In this document: positions 17,999 to 26,927 of the stretch, piece after piece
How the letters are laid out: every line of letters begins with the position of its first letter
Position numbering within the stretch: the first letter of the stretch is position 1
NCBI GenBank assembly: GCA_964618785.1
Contig: CAZUCY010000002.1
Span: forward strand, 37,627-101,626
DNA length: 64,000 bases
Reading direction: 5' to 3'
Origin: FEN-1297 sp964618785
GTDB lineage: Bacteria > Bacteroidota > Ignavibacteria > Ignavibacteriales > Ignavibacteriaceae
Made by a program: the position numbers and the translations under genes
Notes under the pieces: generated by a model
Databases searched by the model: none
Told to the model about the DNA's origin: nothing
What the model saw: only the letters and a program-made list of their open reading frames with translations

Positions 17999-18069
17999 AT
18001 TTATTTGATTTGTTGTCCTGAATCTGAATTGACAATGCAGCAATAATTCTTTTTGCTTTAAGGAATAAG

Positions 18070-19128
18070 ATGAAGAGAAAAAGCTTTTTAATCACTGTCC
18101 CTCTAGCCGGTTTGTTACTCGGGATGCAGAGTTTCTTGTGGGGCAAAAATAAGGAAATTTTGAAGAACTGGACGGGGATAAATAATAATAAAACTATTGA
18201 AAAAGTAAAAAGGGCAATGCTGTCTATGCAGAGGGCTACCTGGGAGCAGGGGGTGGCTATGCAGGCAATGCTTGAACTTGGTGAAACAGAATTGGTTATT
18301 TTGATGGCAAAGGATGCTGTCCTGCGCCAATTAAAGGACGGCAGGTTAGCGATGCTTGGTGAAGAATTTGCGCTAAGTGATGCAGCTTCACCGGGTGAGG
18401 CTGTTTTGTTTGCAGCTAAAAAAACCGGGAACTCTGTTTTAATGGATGGCTTTAATAAAATGCTTGAGTATATTTTGAATAAAGCCCCAAGGACAAGCGA
18501 AGGAATTATATATCATTTTTCAAATATACCTCAAATATGGAGCGATATAAACTATATGCTGCCGCCATTTTTAGCCGCTGCAGGTAGATATAATGAAGCA
18601 ATTAAGCAGATTGACGGAACTTTCAGTTGTTTATGGAATCCTGATAAAAAGCTGTTATCGCATATGTGGGACTGCGAAAAAAAAGTATTTGTACGAAAGG
18701 AATGCTGGGGTGTTGGTAATGGATGGTCTGCCGCCGGGTTAACAAGGGTAATCAGAGCTTTACCGGATTCAATGAAAAGTGAAAAGAAAAAGCTTATTAG
18801 TCGGGTAAAAGATATAATCGACGGCTGCCTGGTTTATATGCGGGGCGATGGGTTATTTCATAATATTGTTGATAATCCCGCTGCATTTGTTGAGACTAAT
18901 CTGGCTCAAATGTTGGCATATTCAATATATAGAGGTATTCGCGGCGGATGGATTGACCCCGGTTATAAGGAAAAAGCCGATAAAATGCGGCTGGCTGCTC
19001 AATCAAAGGTAGATGATTTAGGACTTGTCCAGGGCGTCTGCGGTTCTCCGGAATTCAATCATCCGGGTACCGCTGCGGAGGGGCAGGCGTTTTTTATTTT
19101 AATGGAAACCGCTTATAACGAATTATAA
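18070..19128 (+). CDS. GH105-type unsaturated rhamnogalacturonyl/glucuronyl hydrolase
   Basis: An (alpha/alpha)6 barrel protein of the GH88/GH105 group. These enzymes remove the unsaturated uronic acid left by pectin lyases using a hydration mechanism. WSDINYMLPPFLAAAG holds the Asp that corresponds to the general acid/base of family members, and GVGNGWSAAGLTRVIRALP is the conserved GNGW block. WEQGVAMQAMLELG near residue 58 starts the first helix pair. The N-terminus (MKRKSFLITVPLAGLLLGMQS) looks like a signal peptide, which fits periplasmic processing. At 352 residues the length is normal for GH105. It lies 71 bases after the epimerase gene on the same strand, in a pectin-degradation context with GH28 and GH51. 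No polysaccharide lyase was seen here, so the lyase that feeds it must be elsewhere. Confidence 0.87.
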   Translation: MKRKSFLITVPLAGLLLGMQSFLWGKNKEILKNWTGINNNKTIEKVKRAMLSMQRATWEQGVAMQAMLELGETELVILMAKDAVLRQLKDGRLAMLGEEFALSDAASPGEAVLFAAKKTGNSVLMDGFNKMLEYILNKAPRTSEGIIYHFSNIPQIWSDINYMLPPFLAAAGRYNEAIKQIDGTFSCLWNPDKKLLSHMWDCEKKVFVRKECWGVGNGWSAAGLTRVIRALPDSMKSEKKKLISRVKDIIDGCLVYMRGDGLFHNIVDNPAAFVETNLAQMLAYSIYRGIRGGWIDPGYKEKADKMRLAAQSKVDDLGLVQGVCGSPEFNHPGTAAEGQAFFILMETAYNEL

Positions 19129-19150
19129 TGTTATATGAAAAATCTATTAA

Positions 19151-19639
19151 CTATGCAGTTACGGCTCTTGAAATTGATGCTTCCTTTATAAAATTTACAA
19201 GTTGTTCACTTGTTGCATTCCCTGCTAACCTGACTTTTCCGACTTCAATAACCGGTAGAGAATGAATCCCTTTTGAAATTACTATATCGGGTCTCAGAGT
19301 TATATCGACTTCTTTTAACTTAAATTCCATTCTTGGCTGCAACTCTTTGAGCCTATTTCTGATAATTGCGCAAAAAGGACATCCTAATCCGGTATAGAGT
19401 ACGACATTTACAGGTGTTGGATCTAATTGCTTTATTGCCGGCTCATCATCCATAGTTCCATATCCCATGTAATTTGAGATTAACGGAAAATACCGGGTAT
19501 AAATCCGCAGAGAAAGGGGAATAAGCAAAACCCAAAAAATAAATTCAAGATAGAGACCTTTTATTAGGAAAAAAACTATTCCTCCGGCAAGAATAAGCAA
19601 AGTGGAGTATATAAAAGAAATGTTGCACTGCTGTTTCAT
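19151..19639 (-). CDS. membrane protein with C-terminal glutaredoxin-like domain
   Basis: Two hydrophobic helices (residues about 9-26 and 30-47) lead into a thioredoxin-fold domain that begins near residue 78: NVVLYTGLGCPFCAIIRNRLKEL. CPFC is a dithiol active site, and the cis-Pro segment SLPVIEV is present, followed by a glutaredoxin-like AGNATSEQLVNFI tail. A membrane-tethered thiol-disulfide reductase or electron carrier is likely, and its partner is unknown. Two ATGs lie side by side on the minus strand (19642 and 19639). AGGAGG is only one base from the first but four from the second, so 19639 is preferred. The gene converges with GH105, with only 22 bases between, and no terminator hairpin is visible. 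Confidence 0.78.
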   Translation of the reverse strand: MKQQCNISFIYSTLLILAGGIVFFLIKGLYLEFIFWVLLIPLSLRIYTRYFPLISNYMGYGTMDDEPAIKQLDPTPVNVVLYTGLGCPFCAIIRNRLKELQPRMEFKLKEVDITLRPDIVISKGIHSLPVIEVGKVRLAGNATSEQLVNFIKEASISRAVTA

Positions 19640-19642
19640 CAT

Positions 19643-20616
19643 TCCTCCTATAAAGCAGATTTATTATTATTTATTACGGCATTTATATTATGACATATAA
19701 CATTATATATGAATGATCTCCCTTTTTCAATTTTCCCTATTCATCAAAATAGCTCAATAAATAAGTAAATTAAATTTAATAATTAATATTTTAATAATAA
19801 ATACCTTCGGTGTCAAAAATAATTTTTTATTCGATAAAAATGCTTAATAAAATAACTTGTTTACTAAATGGGTACGCCGGCAGGCAATTGCATTCTAATG
19901 TTCTATTGCAATAAAATACTCTCCCTTCCGTTCGTAACGAAAACCTTGGCGCTATGGGAGGGATTCGGGCTTGCTTGTAGGCTGGGATTAGTTATTGACA
20001 AAATGGCTGTTTATCAAATTTTCGCGGAATCTGTATTATGGTAACTTGCACTATTATCATCATTGAGAAATATTGCTTGCTGTTCGTTTGTAAATAGTTG
20101 ATAAATCCCTTAGATTAATACATTATTCTTTAGCTTTCTATTTGAAAAGTAATCCTGGAAGGAATCTCCTAATAACGAAAAATGCATGCTCAAGAAAAAA
20201 CTTCCTTAAATTAATCGGTTTGGCGCTGTAATAAAGGTAGATGAGGCATACAAACAATTGCTTTTGGGTGAAGAGAGTAATGAACTTCCCGGCTATTGCT
20301 GATGTGGCAGCTATATTTAACGGATGATTGTTGAATTTGATGAGTATGATAAAAGTATTTTTTATTGAATCGGTGAAAGCTATAAATATTTAATAAAGAA
20401 TGACCTTGCCGAAGGAAAAGTTTAATTGGATTAAATTAGTTGTAGTTTAATAACTCATTTTATGCAGTTATTCAAATTTCATTAAATGACCCCGGGTGGT
20501 GGCTGTGCCAAAAGTCGGTGTGATTTTATTACATAGGAATGGCTATGCCAAATATCTTTTGCATACATGTGCTGATAATTTTTAAATAATGATTAAATAA
20601 TTATAAAGGCGGTATT
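19643..20616. other. long intergenic region, probably containing gene remnants and dispersed repeats
   Basis: About 970 bases without a supportable gene. Around 20229-20305 a short open frame reads AVIKVDEAYKQLLLGEE before a stop, which looks like decayed coding DNA, but I cannot name the source. A GC-rich patch at about 19920-19995 (CCGTTCGTAACGAAAACCTTGGC) resembles one near 16507-16530. TGGCTGTGCCAAA (20500-20512), TTATTACATAG (20526-20536) and TGGCTATGCCAAA (20540-20552) match a repeat near 16366-16419. Confidence 0.45.
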
Positions 20617-21603
20617 ATGAAAGTATTATTTATAGGAGGCACGGGTAATATTAGTACGTCTGTTAGTAAATTATGTGTTGAAAACGGAATCGATTTATAT
20701 TTACTTAACAGGGGTTTTAGAGGAGTTGAGGTACCGGGCGCAAAATTTATCAGGGGGGATATATCTTATATTGAACAGTTAGTTCCTGTTCTTAAAGATT
20801 ATAAATGGGATGCTGTTGTTAATTGGATTGCTTTTACTGAGAATGATGTTGAAAGAGATATCAATTTATTTAAAGGTAAAACAAAACAATATTTTTTTAT
20901 CAGTTCGGCTTCGGTTTATCAAAAACCCCCCGTACACCCCGTAATAACTGAATCCACTCCTTTATATAATCCCTTTTGGGAATATTCACGTAACAAAATT
21001 GCATGTGAAGAAAGGTTGAATCGTGCGTATCGTGAAGACAACTTCCCTGTTATAATTGTACGCCCTTCATTAACCTATGATACTGTTTTTCCGGTGGCTT
21101 TAGGCGGGTGGACAGAGTACAATATTATAAATAGATTAAAAAAAGGAGAAAAAATAATTATTCACGGTGACGGCGCTTCTTTATGGACTATTACGCATGC
21201 TGAGGATTTTGCCAAAGGTTTTGTAGGACTTATAGGTCACCAACAAGCAACTGGGCATTCGTTCCATATCACTTCTGATGAAATCCTTACCTGGAATCAA
21301 ATCTATCAAGCTGTTGCAGATGCTGTAGGTGTTGAACCAAATATTATTCATATCCCTTCGGATTTTATTTGCAGGATTGACGAAACTCAAATAGGAAACT
21401 TACTCGGGGATAAAGCTTTGAGCGTTATATTTGATAACTCCAAGATCAAAATGTTTGTCCCTGATTTTAAAGCGGTCATTCCTTTTAACCAGGGAATTAA
21501 AAGAACCCTGGCTTGGTTCGATGCAGATCCTAAACGGCAGGTTATTTCAAAAAAGACTGATGATATGCTGGATAAGATAATAAAGGAATATGAAAAAAGA
21601 TAA
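20617..21603 (+). CDS. NAD-dependent epimerase/dehydratase, extended SDR
   Basis: A cytoplasmic Rossmann-fold oxidoreductase of the extended SDR group. MKVLFIGGTGNIS is the dinucleotide-binding motif (GGTGxIS variant seen in mRNA-binding-like or sugar epimerase branches). The strand-end block YFFISSASVY and the active-site YSRNK (Tyr-x3-Lys) are intact, and GWTEYNIINRLKKGEKIIIHGDG is the substrate-side region. At 328 residues it is full length. An AAAGGCGG site precedes the ATG. It stands alone between two long intergenic regions, so context says little. A sugar-nucleotide or sugar-acid substrate is plausible given the neighbouring polysaccharide genes, but specificity cannot be read from the sequence. 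Confidence 0.82.
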   Translation: MKVLFIGGTGNISTSVSKLCVENGIDLYLLNRGFRGVEVPGAKFIRGDISYIEQLVPVLKDYKWDAVVNWIAFTENDVERDINLFKGKTKQYFFISSASVYQKPPVHPVITESTPLYNPFWEYSRNKIACEERLNRAYREDNFPVIIVRPSLTYDTVFPVALGGWTEYNIINRLKKGEKIIIHGDGASLWTITHAEDFAKGFVGLIGHQQATGHSFHITSDEILTWNQIYQAVADAVGVEPNIIHIPSDFICRIDETQIGNLLGDKALSVIFDNSKIKMFVPDFKAVIPFNQGIKRTLAWFDADPKRQVISKKTDDMLDKIIKEYEKR

Positions 21604-21953
21604 AATAATCTTTTCCCAAAATTTTTTGTATGCCGTACTTTTGAATAAAAACACCCATTTTTATTCCTTTTTGTGCATCGCGGCTATGTTTTGGGTGACT
21701 TAACGGTAGGATTAATTGTATCCTCGCATTTACCATATATTTCAATTTTAAAACTGAATAATATTGCGGCATTTTTGATATATTTACTTTCGGTAAGTGG
21801 TTGTTCTTTTGTGGTTGATTGTTCTGGTTATAAAATATATTTTATGTAGGAATTTGATTTGCCTGCCTGACAGTAGACAGGTAAAATGTACAATATCTCT
21901 TCCCGTCATATTAAGATGGGAGACATTAGCAGGTAAATTTTTTAAAAGCTATA
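21604..21953. other. intergenic region with a small hairpin before the signalling operon
   Basis: No gene was supported. TCCCGTC (21901-21907) and GATGGGA (21915-21921) form a 7-bp stem with one G-U pair and a 7-base loop, 32 bases before the ATG at 21954, so it could lie in the leader of the operon mRNA. GCCTGCCTGACAGTAGACAGG (21861-21881) looks like an imperfect CTG/CAG palindrome. No clear sigma-54 type GG-N10-GC element was found. Confidence 0.35.
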
Positions 21954-23258
21954 ATGCATAAAAAAATAAAACAAATCTGGGCTTTTGTCTTTTTACTCTT
22001 TGTTACTCTTACCTATCTGACTATAAATTTTTTGGAGTACAAATCAACTGAAGAAGGAATAAAGACAATTTATTTTGCCGACAGGATGACAGCCGCACAT
22101 AAAATATTAATCGATCGGTACAATGAACTTCATAAAGGTAAAATAAAGATTGTACCGATTGACTTCCCTAATGATGATTTCAGCACTAATGAAAGAAAAG
22201 AATTAGTTGCAAGATCATTAAGGGGAAGGGGAGACGGCATTGACCTTTTTGCGGTTGATCCAATCTGGGTACAAAGATTTGCCAAGTGGGCGGAACCGCT
22301 TGATAAATATTTCACGGGTAAAGAAAAAGATGCCCTGTTAACCAAGGCGCTGGCATCATGTTATAACGATGGGGAACTTGTTGCAATCCCTTTGGACCTT
22401 GTCCAAACTATTTTGTATTATCGTGAAGATATATTAAAAAAAATAAAGAACGGCAATGAAATTATTGACAAAATCCGGAGAGGGATTACCTGGGATGATT
22501 TTATAAAATTGAAGAGTGAGATAGGATTGAATAATCCTTATTACTTTTTCCCTGCTGCCGATTATGAAGGGCTGGTTTGCAGTTTTATTCAAGAACTTCT
22601 GAGCCTGGAGCCGGAATATTTCCAAAAAGAAGGGTTTAATTTTAAAACACCGCAGGCGCAGAAATCATTACAGCTTTTAGTTGATCTTGTAAACAAATAT
22701 AAAATAAGTCCGTATGCCGTAACCCAATTTACGGAAATCCATTCTTATGAACGTTTTATTAAAAATGACGGAATATTTCTTAAAGGCTGGCCTACGTATG
22801 ACAAAGACTTTAAAGATTATTCTTATGATACTTTAAAGCAAAATAATCTGCGAAAGGCTCCTACCCCGCATTTTACCGACGGCAGGTCCACTTCTCTTCT
22901 GGGCGGGTGGGATCTTATGATTTCAAAATTTTCCGATAAGAAACCGGAAGTAATTGATTTCGTCAAATTCTTAATTAGTGAAAAATCCCAGGAAATATTT
23001 TACCTTAACAGCGGCTTCTGCCCAATATTGAAAAAATTTTATGACGATTCGCTTTATCTGAAAAAATACCCGGAATTTATTAGTTACAAAGAATTATTAA
23101 AAACCGCTGTTTCCAGACCTTGCAACAAGGAGTATACTAAGTATTCCAAAATTATGTCTTTTTATTTTAATGAAGCAATTGAAAATAAAATTTCCGTAAA
23201 AATTGCACTGCTAAAATCTACAAGAGCAATACAATCTGATAAGATGATCCTGCAATAA
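21954..23258 (+). CDS. membrane-anchored extracellular solute-binding protein, likely sensor subunit
   Basis: Resembles family 1 ABC sugar-binding proteins. An N-terminal hydrophobic segment (residues 8-26) has no lipobox and no clear cleavage site, so the protein may be anchored. The binding fold follows: TIYFADRMTAAHKILIDRYNELH, IDLFAVDPIWVQRFAKW, AIPLDLVQTILYYREDIL, then SLLGGWDLMISKFSDKKPEVIDFVKFL. No permease or ATPase gene is present. Instead the stop codon is followed 11 bases later by a histidine kinase gene and then by a sigma-54 activator. The likely role is to bind a ligand outside the inner membrane and pass the signal to the kinase, as in other three-component systems. Ligand is unknown, although the flanking loci make a sugar plausible. 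Confidence 0.8.
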   Translation: MHKKIKQIWAFVFLLFVTLTYLTINFLEYKSTEEGIKTIYFADRMTAAHKILIDRYNELHKGKIKIVPIDFPNDDFSTNERKELVARSLRGRGDGIDLFAVDPIWVQRFAKWAEPLDKYFTGKEKDALLTKALASCYNDGELVAIPLDLVQTILYYREDILKKIKNGNEIIDKIRRGITWDDFIKLKSEIGLNNPYYFFPAADYEGLVCSFIQELLSLEPEYFQKEGFNFKTPQAQKSLQLLVDLVNKYKISPYAVTQFTEIHSYERFIKNDGIFLKGWPTYDKDFKDYSYDTLKQNNLRKAPTPHFTDGRSTSLLGGWDLMISKFSDKKPEVIDFVKFLISEKSQEIFYLNSGFCPILKKFYDDSLYLKKYPEFISYKELLKTAVSRPCNKEYTKYSKIMSFYFNEAIENKISVKIALLKSTRAIQSDKMILQ

Positions 23259-23269
23259 TTATTTAAATT

Positions 23270-24751
23270 ATGCTCAGAAAAAATCTCAAAAATAAAGTAT
23301 CCCAATATCACTTCGAAATAAAGCATATTACTATCTTTTTTACGGTATTAATACTCTTCCAGATTGTGATGGTATTTATTCAAAAAACTTCTCTTAATGA
23401 TTTCTTATCGGAAACTCAGGATTGGTACAAAAAGTATTCTGCAGAACGCTTTGCTATCATTACTTCAACGAGCATGGAATTATTATTTGAAAATTTATTT
23501 CTCAATAAATCAATTTCCGATTTAGAAGATGAAAAAATTGTTTATTCATTTAACGTCATTTTTAAAACCCCTCTTATTCAAAAATCTGCAGATGACATTT
23601 GCTTAATTCTTATACGGGACAGGCAGCTTTATATAGTTGACAGCGGACAAAAATTAGACGACTTTTTACGGGGAACTCTTAAGCCGTACGACCCCGGTGT
23701 CCATGCTCATGGTGAAGCTTTAAGTTTCTTTTTATCCTTAAAAGATAAAATAAAAGGAACGGAAGTAATTTACAGCAACCTTGTTAATAAAAAGACATTT
23801 AACATCCTTGTCCCTTTTGTGCCGAATGGCGAATATCTTGGCGTAATGTACCTGAAAGTTACGCCTGATTTTTCTTTTTTAACCGATGAGATTGCTTCAA
23901 ACTTTGATAAAGTATCTTTGTTGTATTCATCTCTTATTTTCTTAGGCTTAATTGCCATATTCCTTGTTTCATCACAGGCAGTGAGGGAAAGAAATGAAGC
24001 ACAGAGAAAATTATTTGAGGAGCATAGTGAAAATTTGGAAAAACAAATACAATTTGAAAAGGAATCTCTTTTTACAAAACGTATTTATCATACTCATCAT
24101 AAAGCCGAAAAAATAATGGGCTTTATTAAGGAGGATGTAAGACGGATGGAACCGGAAAATCTTGAGATCATTAAAAGCAGGGTGATTACTTATTCCAACT
24201 TTATTTCGCGCATTATATATGATATGAAATGGTATGATCAGGAAATAAATACAATTGTTAACCCCATGTTTAATACTGATATAAATAAAGTAATTAAATT
24301 TATTTTAGAACATGTGTTCTTAAGGATTTCCAGTAAAAACGATATGTTTGAATTTAAAGTCGACCTGGATGAATTTATTCCGAAGGTTAAAGTGAATGAA
24401 TTTGTTGTGTGGGAAATATTAGAACCTTTAATTCAAAATAGTATTGATCACGGCAACAAAAGATCAATCACAATCTACATTAAGACTAAGTATGACAAAG
24501 AAAGTAATCGGACAATAATCATAATTGAAGATGATGGTGTAGGTATTGTAAATGAGTTGTTGGAGATAAATGAAAACGGAATGAAAAAAATATTTTTAGA
24601 ACATGAAACAACCAAGTCCCATTTGAATATAAATTCAGGATACGGTTGTTATATCGCTTACCAGATGGCTGTAGGAAGATGCGGATGGAATCTTGATGCT
24701 GAGAATTTAACTGGTAGCGGGTGCAGGTTCACTATTAAAATACAAAATTAG
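23270..24751 (+). CDS. sensor histidine kinase with unusual phospho-acceptor region
   Basis: Two membrane helices (about residues 20-38 and 221-237) enclose a periplasmic sensor region of about 180 residues. A coiled segment (residues 240-265) leads to RIYHTHHKAEKIMGF, where H274, H276 or H277 would be the phosphorylated His. This is not a standard HE-x-R/K-x-P H-box, though the helix pair after it has the right length. The ATPase part is clear: EILEPLIQNSIDHG (N box), IEDDGVGIV (G1) and SGYGCYIAYQ (G2). It lies between the solute-binding protein (11-base gap) and the response regulator (12-base gap), so the three form an operon. The sensor domain probably contacts the binding protein. Kinase identity is firm, the acceptor site is inferred. 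Confidence 0.87.
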   Translation: MLRKNLKNKVSQYHFEIKHITIFFTVLILFQIVMVFIQKTSLNDFLSETQDWYKKYSAERFAIITSTSMELLFENLFLNKSISDLEDEKIVYSFNVIFKTPLIQKSADDICLILIRDRQLYIVDSGQKLDDFLRGTLKPYDPGVHAHGEALSFFLSLKDKIKGTEVIYSNLVNKKTFNILVPFVPNGEYLGVMYLKVTPDFSFLTDEIASNFDKVSLLYSSLIFLGLIAIFLVSSQAVRERNEAQRKLFEEHSENLEKQIQFEKESLFTKRIYHTHHKAEKIMGFIKEDVRRMEPENLEIIKSRVITYSNFISRIIYDMKWYDQEINTIVNPMFNTDINKVIKFILEHVFLRISSKNDMFEFKVDLDEFIPKVKVNEFVVWEILEPLIQNSIDHGNKRSITIYIKTKYDKESNRTIIIIEDDGVGIVNELLEINENGMKKIFLEHETTKSHLNINSGYGCYIAYQMAVGRCGWNLDAENLTGSGCRFTIKIQN

Positions 24752-24763
24752 AATGAGGAATTA

Positions 24764-26221
24764 ATGATTGCAAATAATAGTCATATAAACATCCTTCTTG
24801 TTGAAGATGAAGATTTTGATGTTAAAAGGATTAAAAATACTGTCAATTATTATGATACAAGAATAAAAGTGCTCGATACTGTCTCAAATGGAATGGCGGC
24901 ATTGGACCTGATTGGCAATAATGCGGATAAATATGATGTTGTAATATTAGATTATCAAATATCGGGCGGGTTAAAAGGCGAAGAGCTTATTTATAAAATA
25001 AAAGAGTGTGACCCTTTTATACAGATTATTGTTATTACTAAAATGACGATAAATATTACTGATTATAACTTTGCAAATAACCTTATTAAATCGGGCGCAT
25101 TTTGGTATGGCACTAAATATCCCGGCAATATTGAAGATTATATTTATCAACCGACGGATTTTATCCTTAGCATTTTTAATGCTTATGAAAAGAAAAAACT
25201 TGAAAAGCATAATATCAAATCAGATAAAAAACTGAAACAAAATATTTATAATCTGTTAGAGATGAAGAAAATTATCGGCGAATCCGAGCCCATAGTTCAG
25301 CTTAAAGATTGTATTGAAAGATATGCCAAAACAGATGTTAATATTTTGGTTAACGGACCTTCCGGTACCGGAAAAGAATTGGTCGCCTGGAATATTCATC
25401 TTAAGAGTAAAAGAAAATATGAGAATTTTGTGCCTATTAATTGCGGAAGTATTCCCGCTGAATTAATTGAAAGCGAATTATTCGGTTATGAGAAGGGAGC
25501 TTTTACGGGGGCTAACAGCAGTAAACAGGGGCTGTTTGAAATTGCGCATAATGGCACTATATTTCTTGATGAAGTTGCTGAACTGCCTCTTCCGGCGCAG
25601 GTAAAATTATTACGCGTTATCCAGGAAGGTGAAATAGAAAAAATAGGCAGGAGGCAGAAACTTTCTGTTAATGTCAGAATAATTGCAGCGACAAATAAAA
25701 ATCTTACCAATGAAGTTAACAACGGCAGGTTTAGAGAAGATTTATACTACCGGCTGAATGTTGTGCCTCTGGATATTGTCCCTTTGAGGCAAAGAGGAGA
25801 TGATATAATTTTATTGTTTGATTATTTTATTCAATACTTTAGCCAGGATCTTGAAGTTGAAATTCCAAAAGTTGAAGATAAAGCTAAGGAAATATTACTT
25901 AATTATAAATGGCCCGGGAACGTAAGAGAATTAAGAAATGTTGTGCAAAGACTTATTCTCAATTGCCATGGCACCATTAACGCCAAAGACATCAGCAACC
26001 CGATGATTTTAAGAGACCATGGTATTGTAAAAGAAGAAACCGATTTTAACGACTTGTACCAGGGGCAGGTCCTTCAATTAAAAGAAATGGAAAAGATTTT
26101 TAGAAAAAAATATTTCCAATATGTTAGGAGTATTTCTAGTTCCGATTCAAGTGCTGCTGAAAAATTGGGACTTGCTCCATCCAATTATTATAGAATGTGT
26201 AAGGAACTGGGAATTAAGTAA
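24764..26221 (+). CDS. sigma-54-dependent response regulator, NtrC type
   Basis: A receiver domain (residues 8-130, phospho-acceptor D63 in VILDYQISGG), an AAA+ domain (about 170-400) and a Fis-type helix-turn-helix (KLGLAPSNYYRMCKELGI) make up the standard NtrC layout. Walker A is GPSGTGKE, and GAFTGA, the loop that contacts sigma-54, is intact, so it should activate RNA polymerase at -24/-12 promoters after phosphorylation by the upstream kinase. GTIFLDEVAELP is Walker B. A GAGGA site precedes the ATG. The receiver is slightly divergent (VEDEDFD acidic cluster is present). Targets are unknown. I looked for -24/-12 elements in the longer intergenic regions by eye and found none convincing. 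Confidence 0.93.
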   Translation: MIANNSHINILLVEDEDFDVKRIKNTVNYYDTRIKVLDTVSNGMAALDLIGNNADKYDVVILDYQISGGLKGEELIYKIKECDPFIQIIVITKMTINITDYNFANNLIKSGAFWYGTKYPGNIEDYIYQPTDFILSIFNAYEKKKLEKHNIKSDKKLKQNIYNLLEMKKIIGESEPIVQLKDCIERYAKTDVNILVNGPSGTGKELVAWNIHLKSKRKYENFVPINCGSIPAELIESELFGYEKGAFTGANSSKQGLFEIAHNGTIFLDEVAELPLPAQVKLLRVIQEGEIEKIGRRQKLSVNVRIIAATNKNLTNEVNNGRFREDLYYRLNVVPLDIVPLRQRGDDIILLFDYFIQYFSQDLEVEIPKVEDKAKEILLNYKWPGNVRELRNVVQRLILNCHGTINAKDISNPMILRDHGIVKEETDFNDLYQGQVLQLKEMEKIFRKKYFQYVRSISSSDSSAAEKLGLAPSNYYRMCKELGIK

Positions 26222-26254
26222 TTGATTCAGCTTAACCGCTAATTGTTTTATCCT

Positions 26255-26286
26255 TAGCAGCCTGTGATTTCAGTTATGAGTCTTCT
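26255..26286. repeat. degenerate copy of the AGCAGCCCATGA hairpin
   Basis: AGCAGCCTGTGATTTCAGT followed by TATGAGTCT aligns with AGCAGCCCATGACTTTAGTCATGGGCT at 2834-2860. Several stem pairs are lost. It lies just after the response regulator stop, the same relative place as the intact copy after GH28. Confidence 0.45.
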
Positions 26287-26290
26287 GAAA

Positions 26291-26767
26291 TTAAAATTTC
26301 TCTTCGGTTAATCTGAATATAACCCATTCATCCATTGGTTTAGCGCCTATGTTTTTGTAAAAATTTATAGAGGGTTTATTCCAATTTAATACTGCCCATT
26401 CCACGCGTCCGCAATTTCTTTCTTTTGCTAAGTTTATTAAAAATTGTAGTAATGCCTTGCCTATTCCATTCCCTCTTAAATGCGGGCGAACATATAAATC
26501 TTCAAGATAGATCCCCGGACGTCCTATAAAAGTTGAGAAGTTATGAAAGAAAACCGCCTGTCCCGCCGGTTCGCCGTTATATTCCGCAATCAATATTTCA
26601 ACAAAGCGTTTTTCACCAAATAATGACTCTCTTAAAAGTTCTTCGGTGGCTTTTACCTGGTGTAAAAGTTTTTCATACTCCGCCAATTCATTAATAAATG
26701 TCAGGATCAGCGGGATATCTTCTTCGGCGGCTTGTCTGATTATAATATCATTGGGTAGATTGTTCAT
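26291..26767 (-). CDS. GNAT acetyltransferase of the diamine/thialysine (SSAT-like) type
   Basis: A cytoplasmic acetyl-CoA-dependent N-acetyltransferase. RPHLRGNGIGKALLQFL is the acetyl-CoA pyrophosphate-binding motif (R/Q-x-x-G-x-G). The rest follows the spermidine/spermine or thialysine acetyltransferase pattern closely: INELAEYEKL near residue 25, FFHNFSTFIGRPGIYLEDLYV in the middle, and VEWAVLNWNKPSINFYKNIGAKPMDEW at the end. At 158 residues it has the usual length. Likely substrates are small diamines or lysine analogues. It converges with the response regulator gene and is separated by 160 bases from the PAP2 gene upstream of it on the same strand. No good ribosome binding site is visible. 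Confidence 0.85.
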   Translation of the reverse strand: MNNLPNDIIIRQAAEEDIPLILTFINELAEYEKLLHQVKATEELLRESLFGEKRFVEILIAEYNGEPAGQAVFFHNFSTFIGRPGIYLEDLYVRPHLRGNGIGKALLQFLINLAKERNCGRVEWAVLNWNKPSINFYKNIGAKPMDEWVIFRLTEEKF

Positions 26768-26927
26768 AGATTTTATTGATGTTTATTAACAAATGATGCT
26801 TTGTTTTTAGTGGTAACGCTAAGTTTAAGGATTACGACAATGATACCTGTAGATTTAGGTTTTTAAAATATACACGGGATAAATCAATATTCACTTGAAG
26901 ATCTAATGATAGAGCAATAATATTACT

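Noticed and set aside
20229..20440. A gene in the long intergenic region (frame reading AVIKVDEAYKQLLLGEE)
   Set aside because: Stops interrupt it within about 26 codons, and no family could be recognised. It was recorded only as a possible remnant.
21542..21772. 76-residue minus-strand frame overlapping the end of the SDR gene
   Set aside because: It overlaps a clear gene, has no ribosome site and resembles nothing known to me.
21604..21953. Sigma-54 promoter for the NtrC-type operon or for nearby genes
   Set aside because: I searched the longer intergenic regions by eye for GG-N10-GC elements of the TGGCAC-TTGCA type and found no convincing match.
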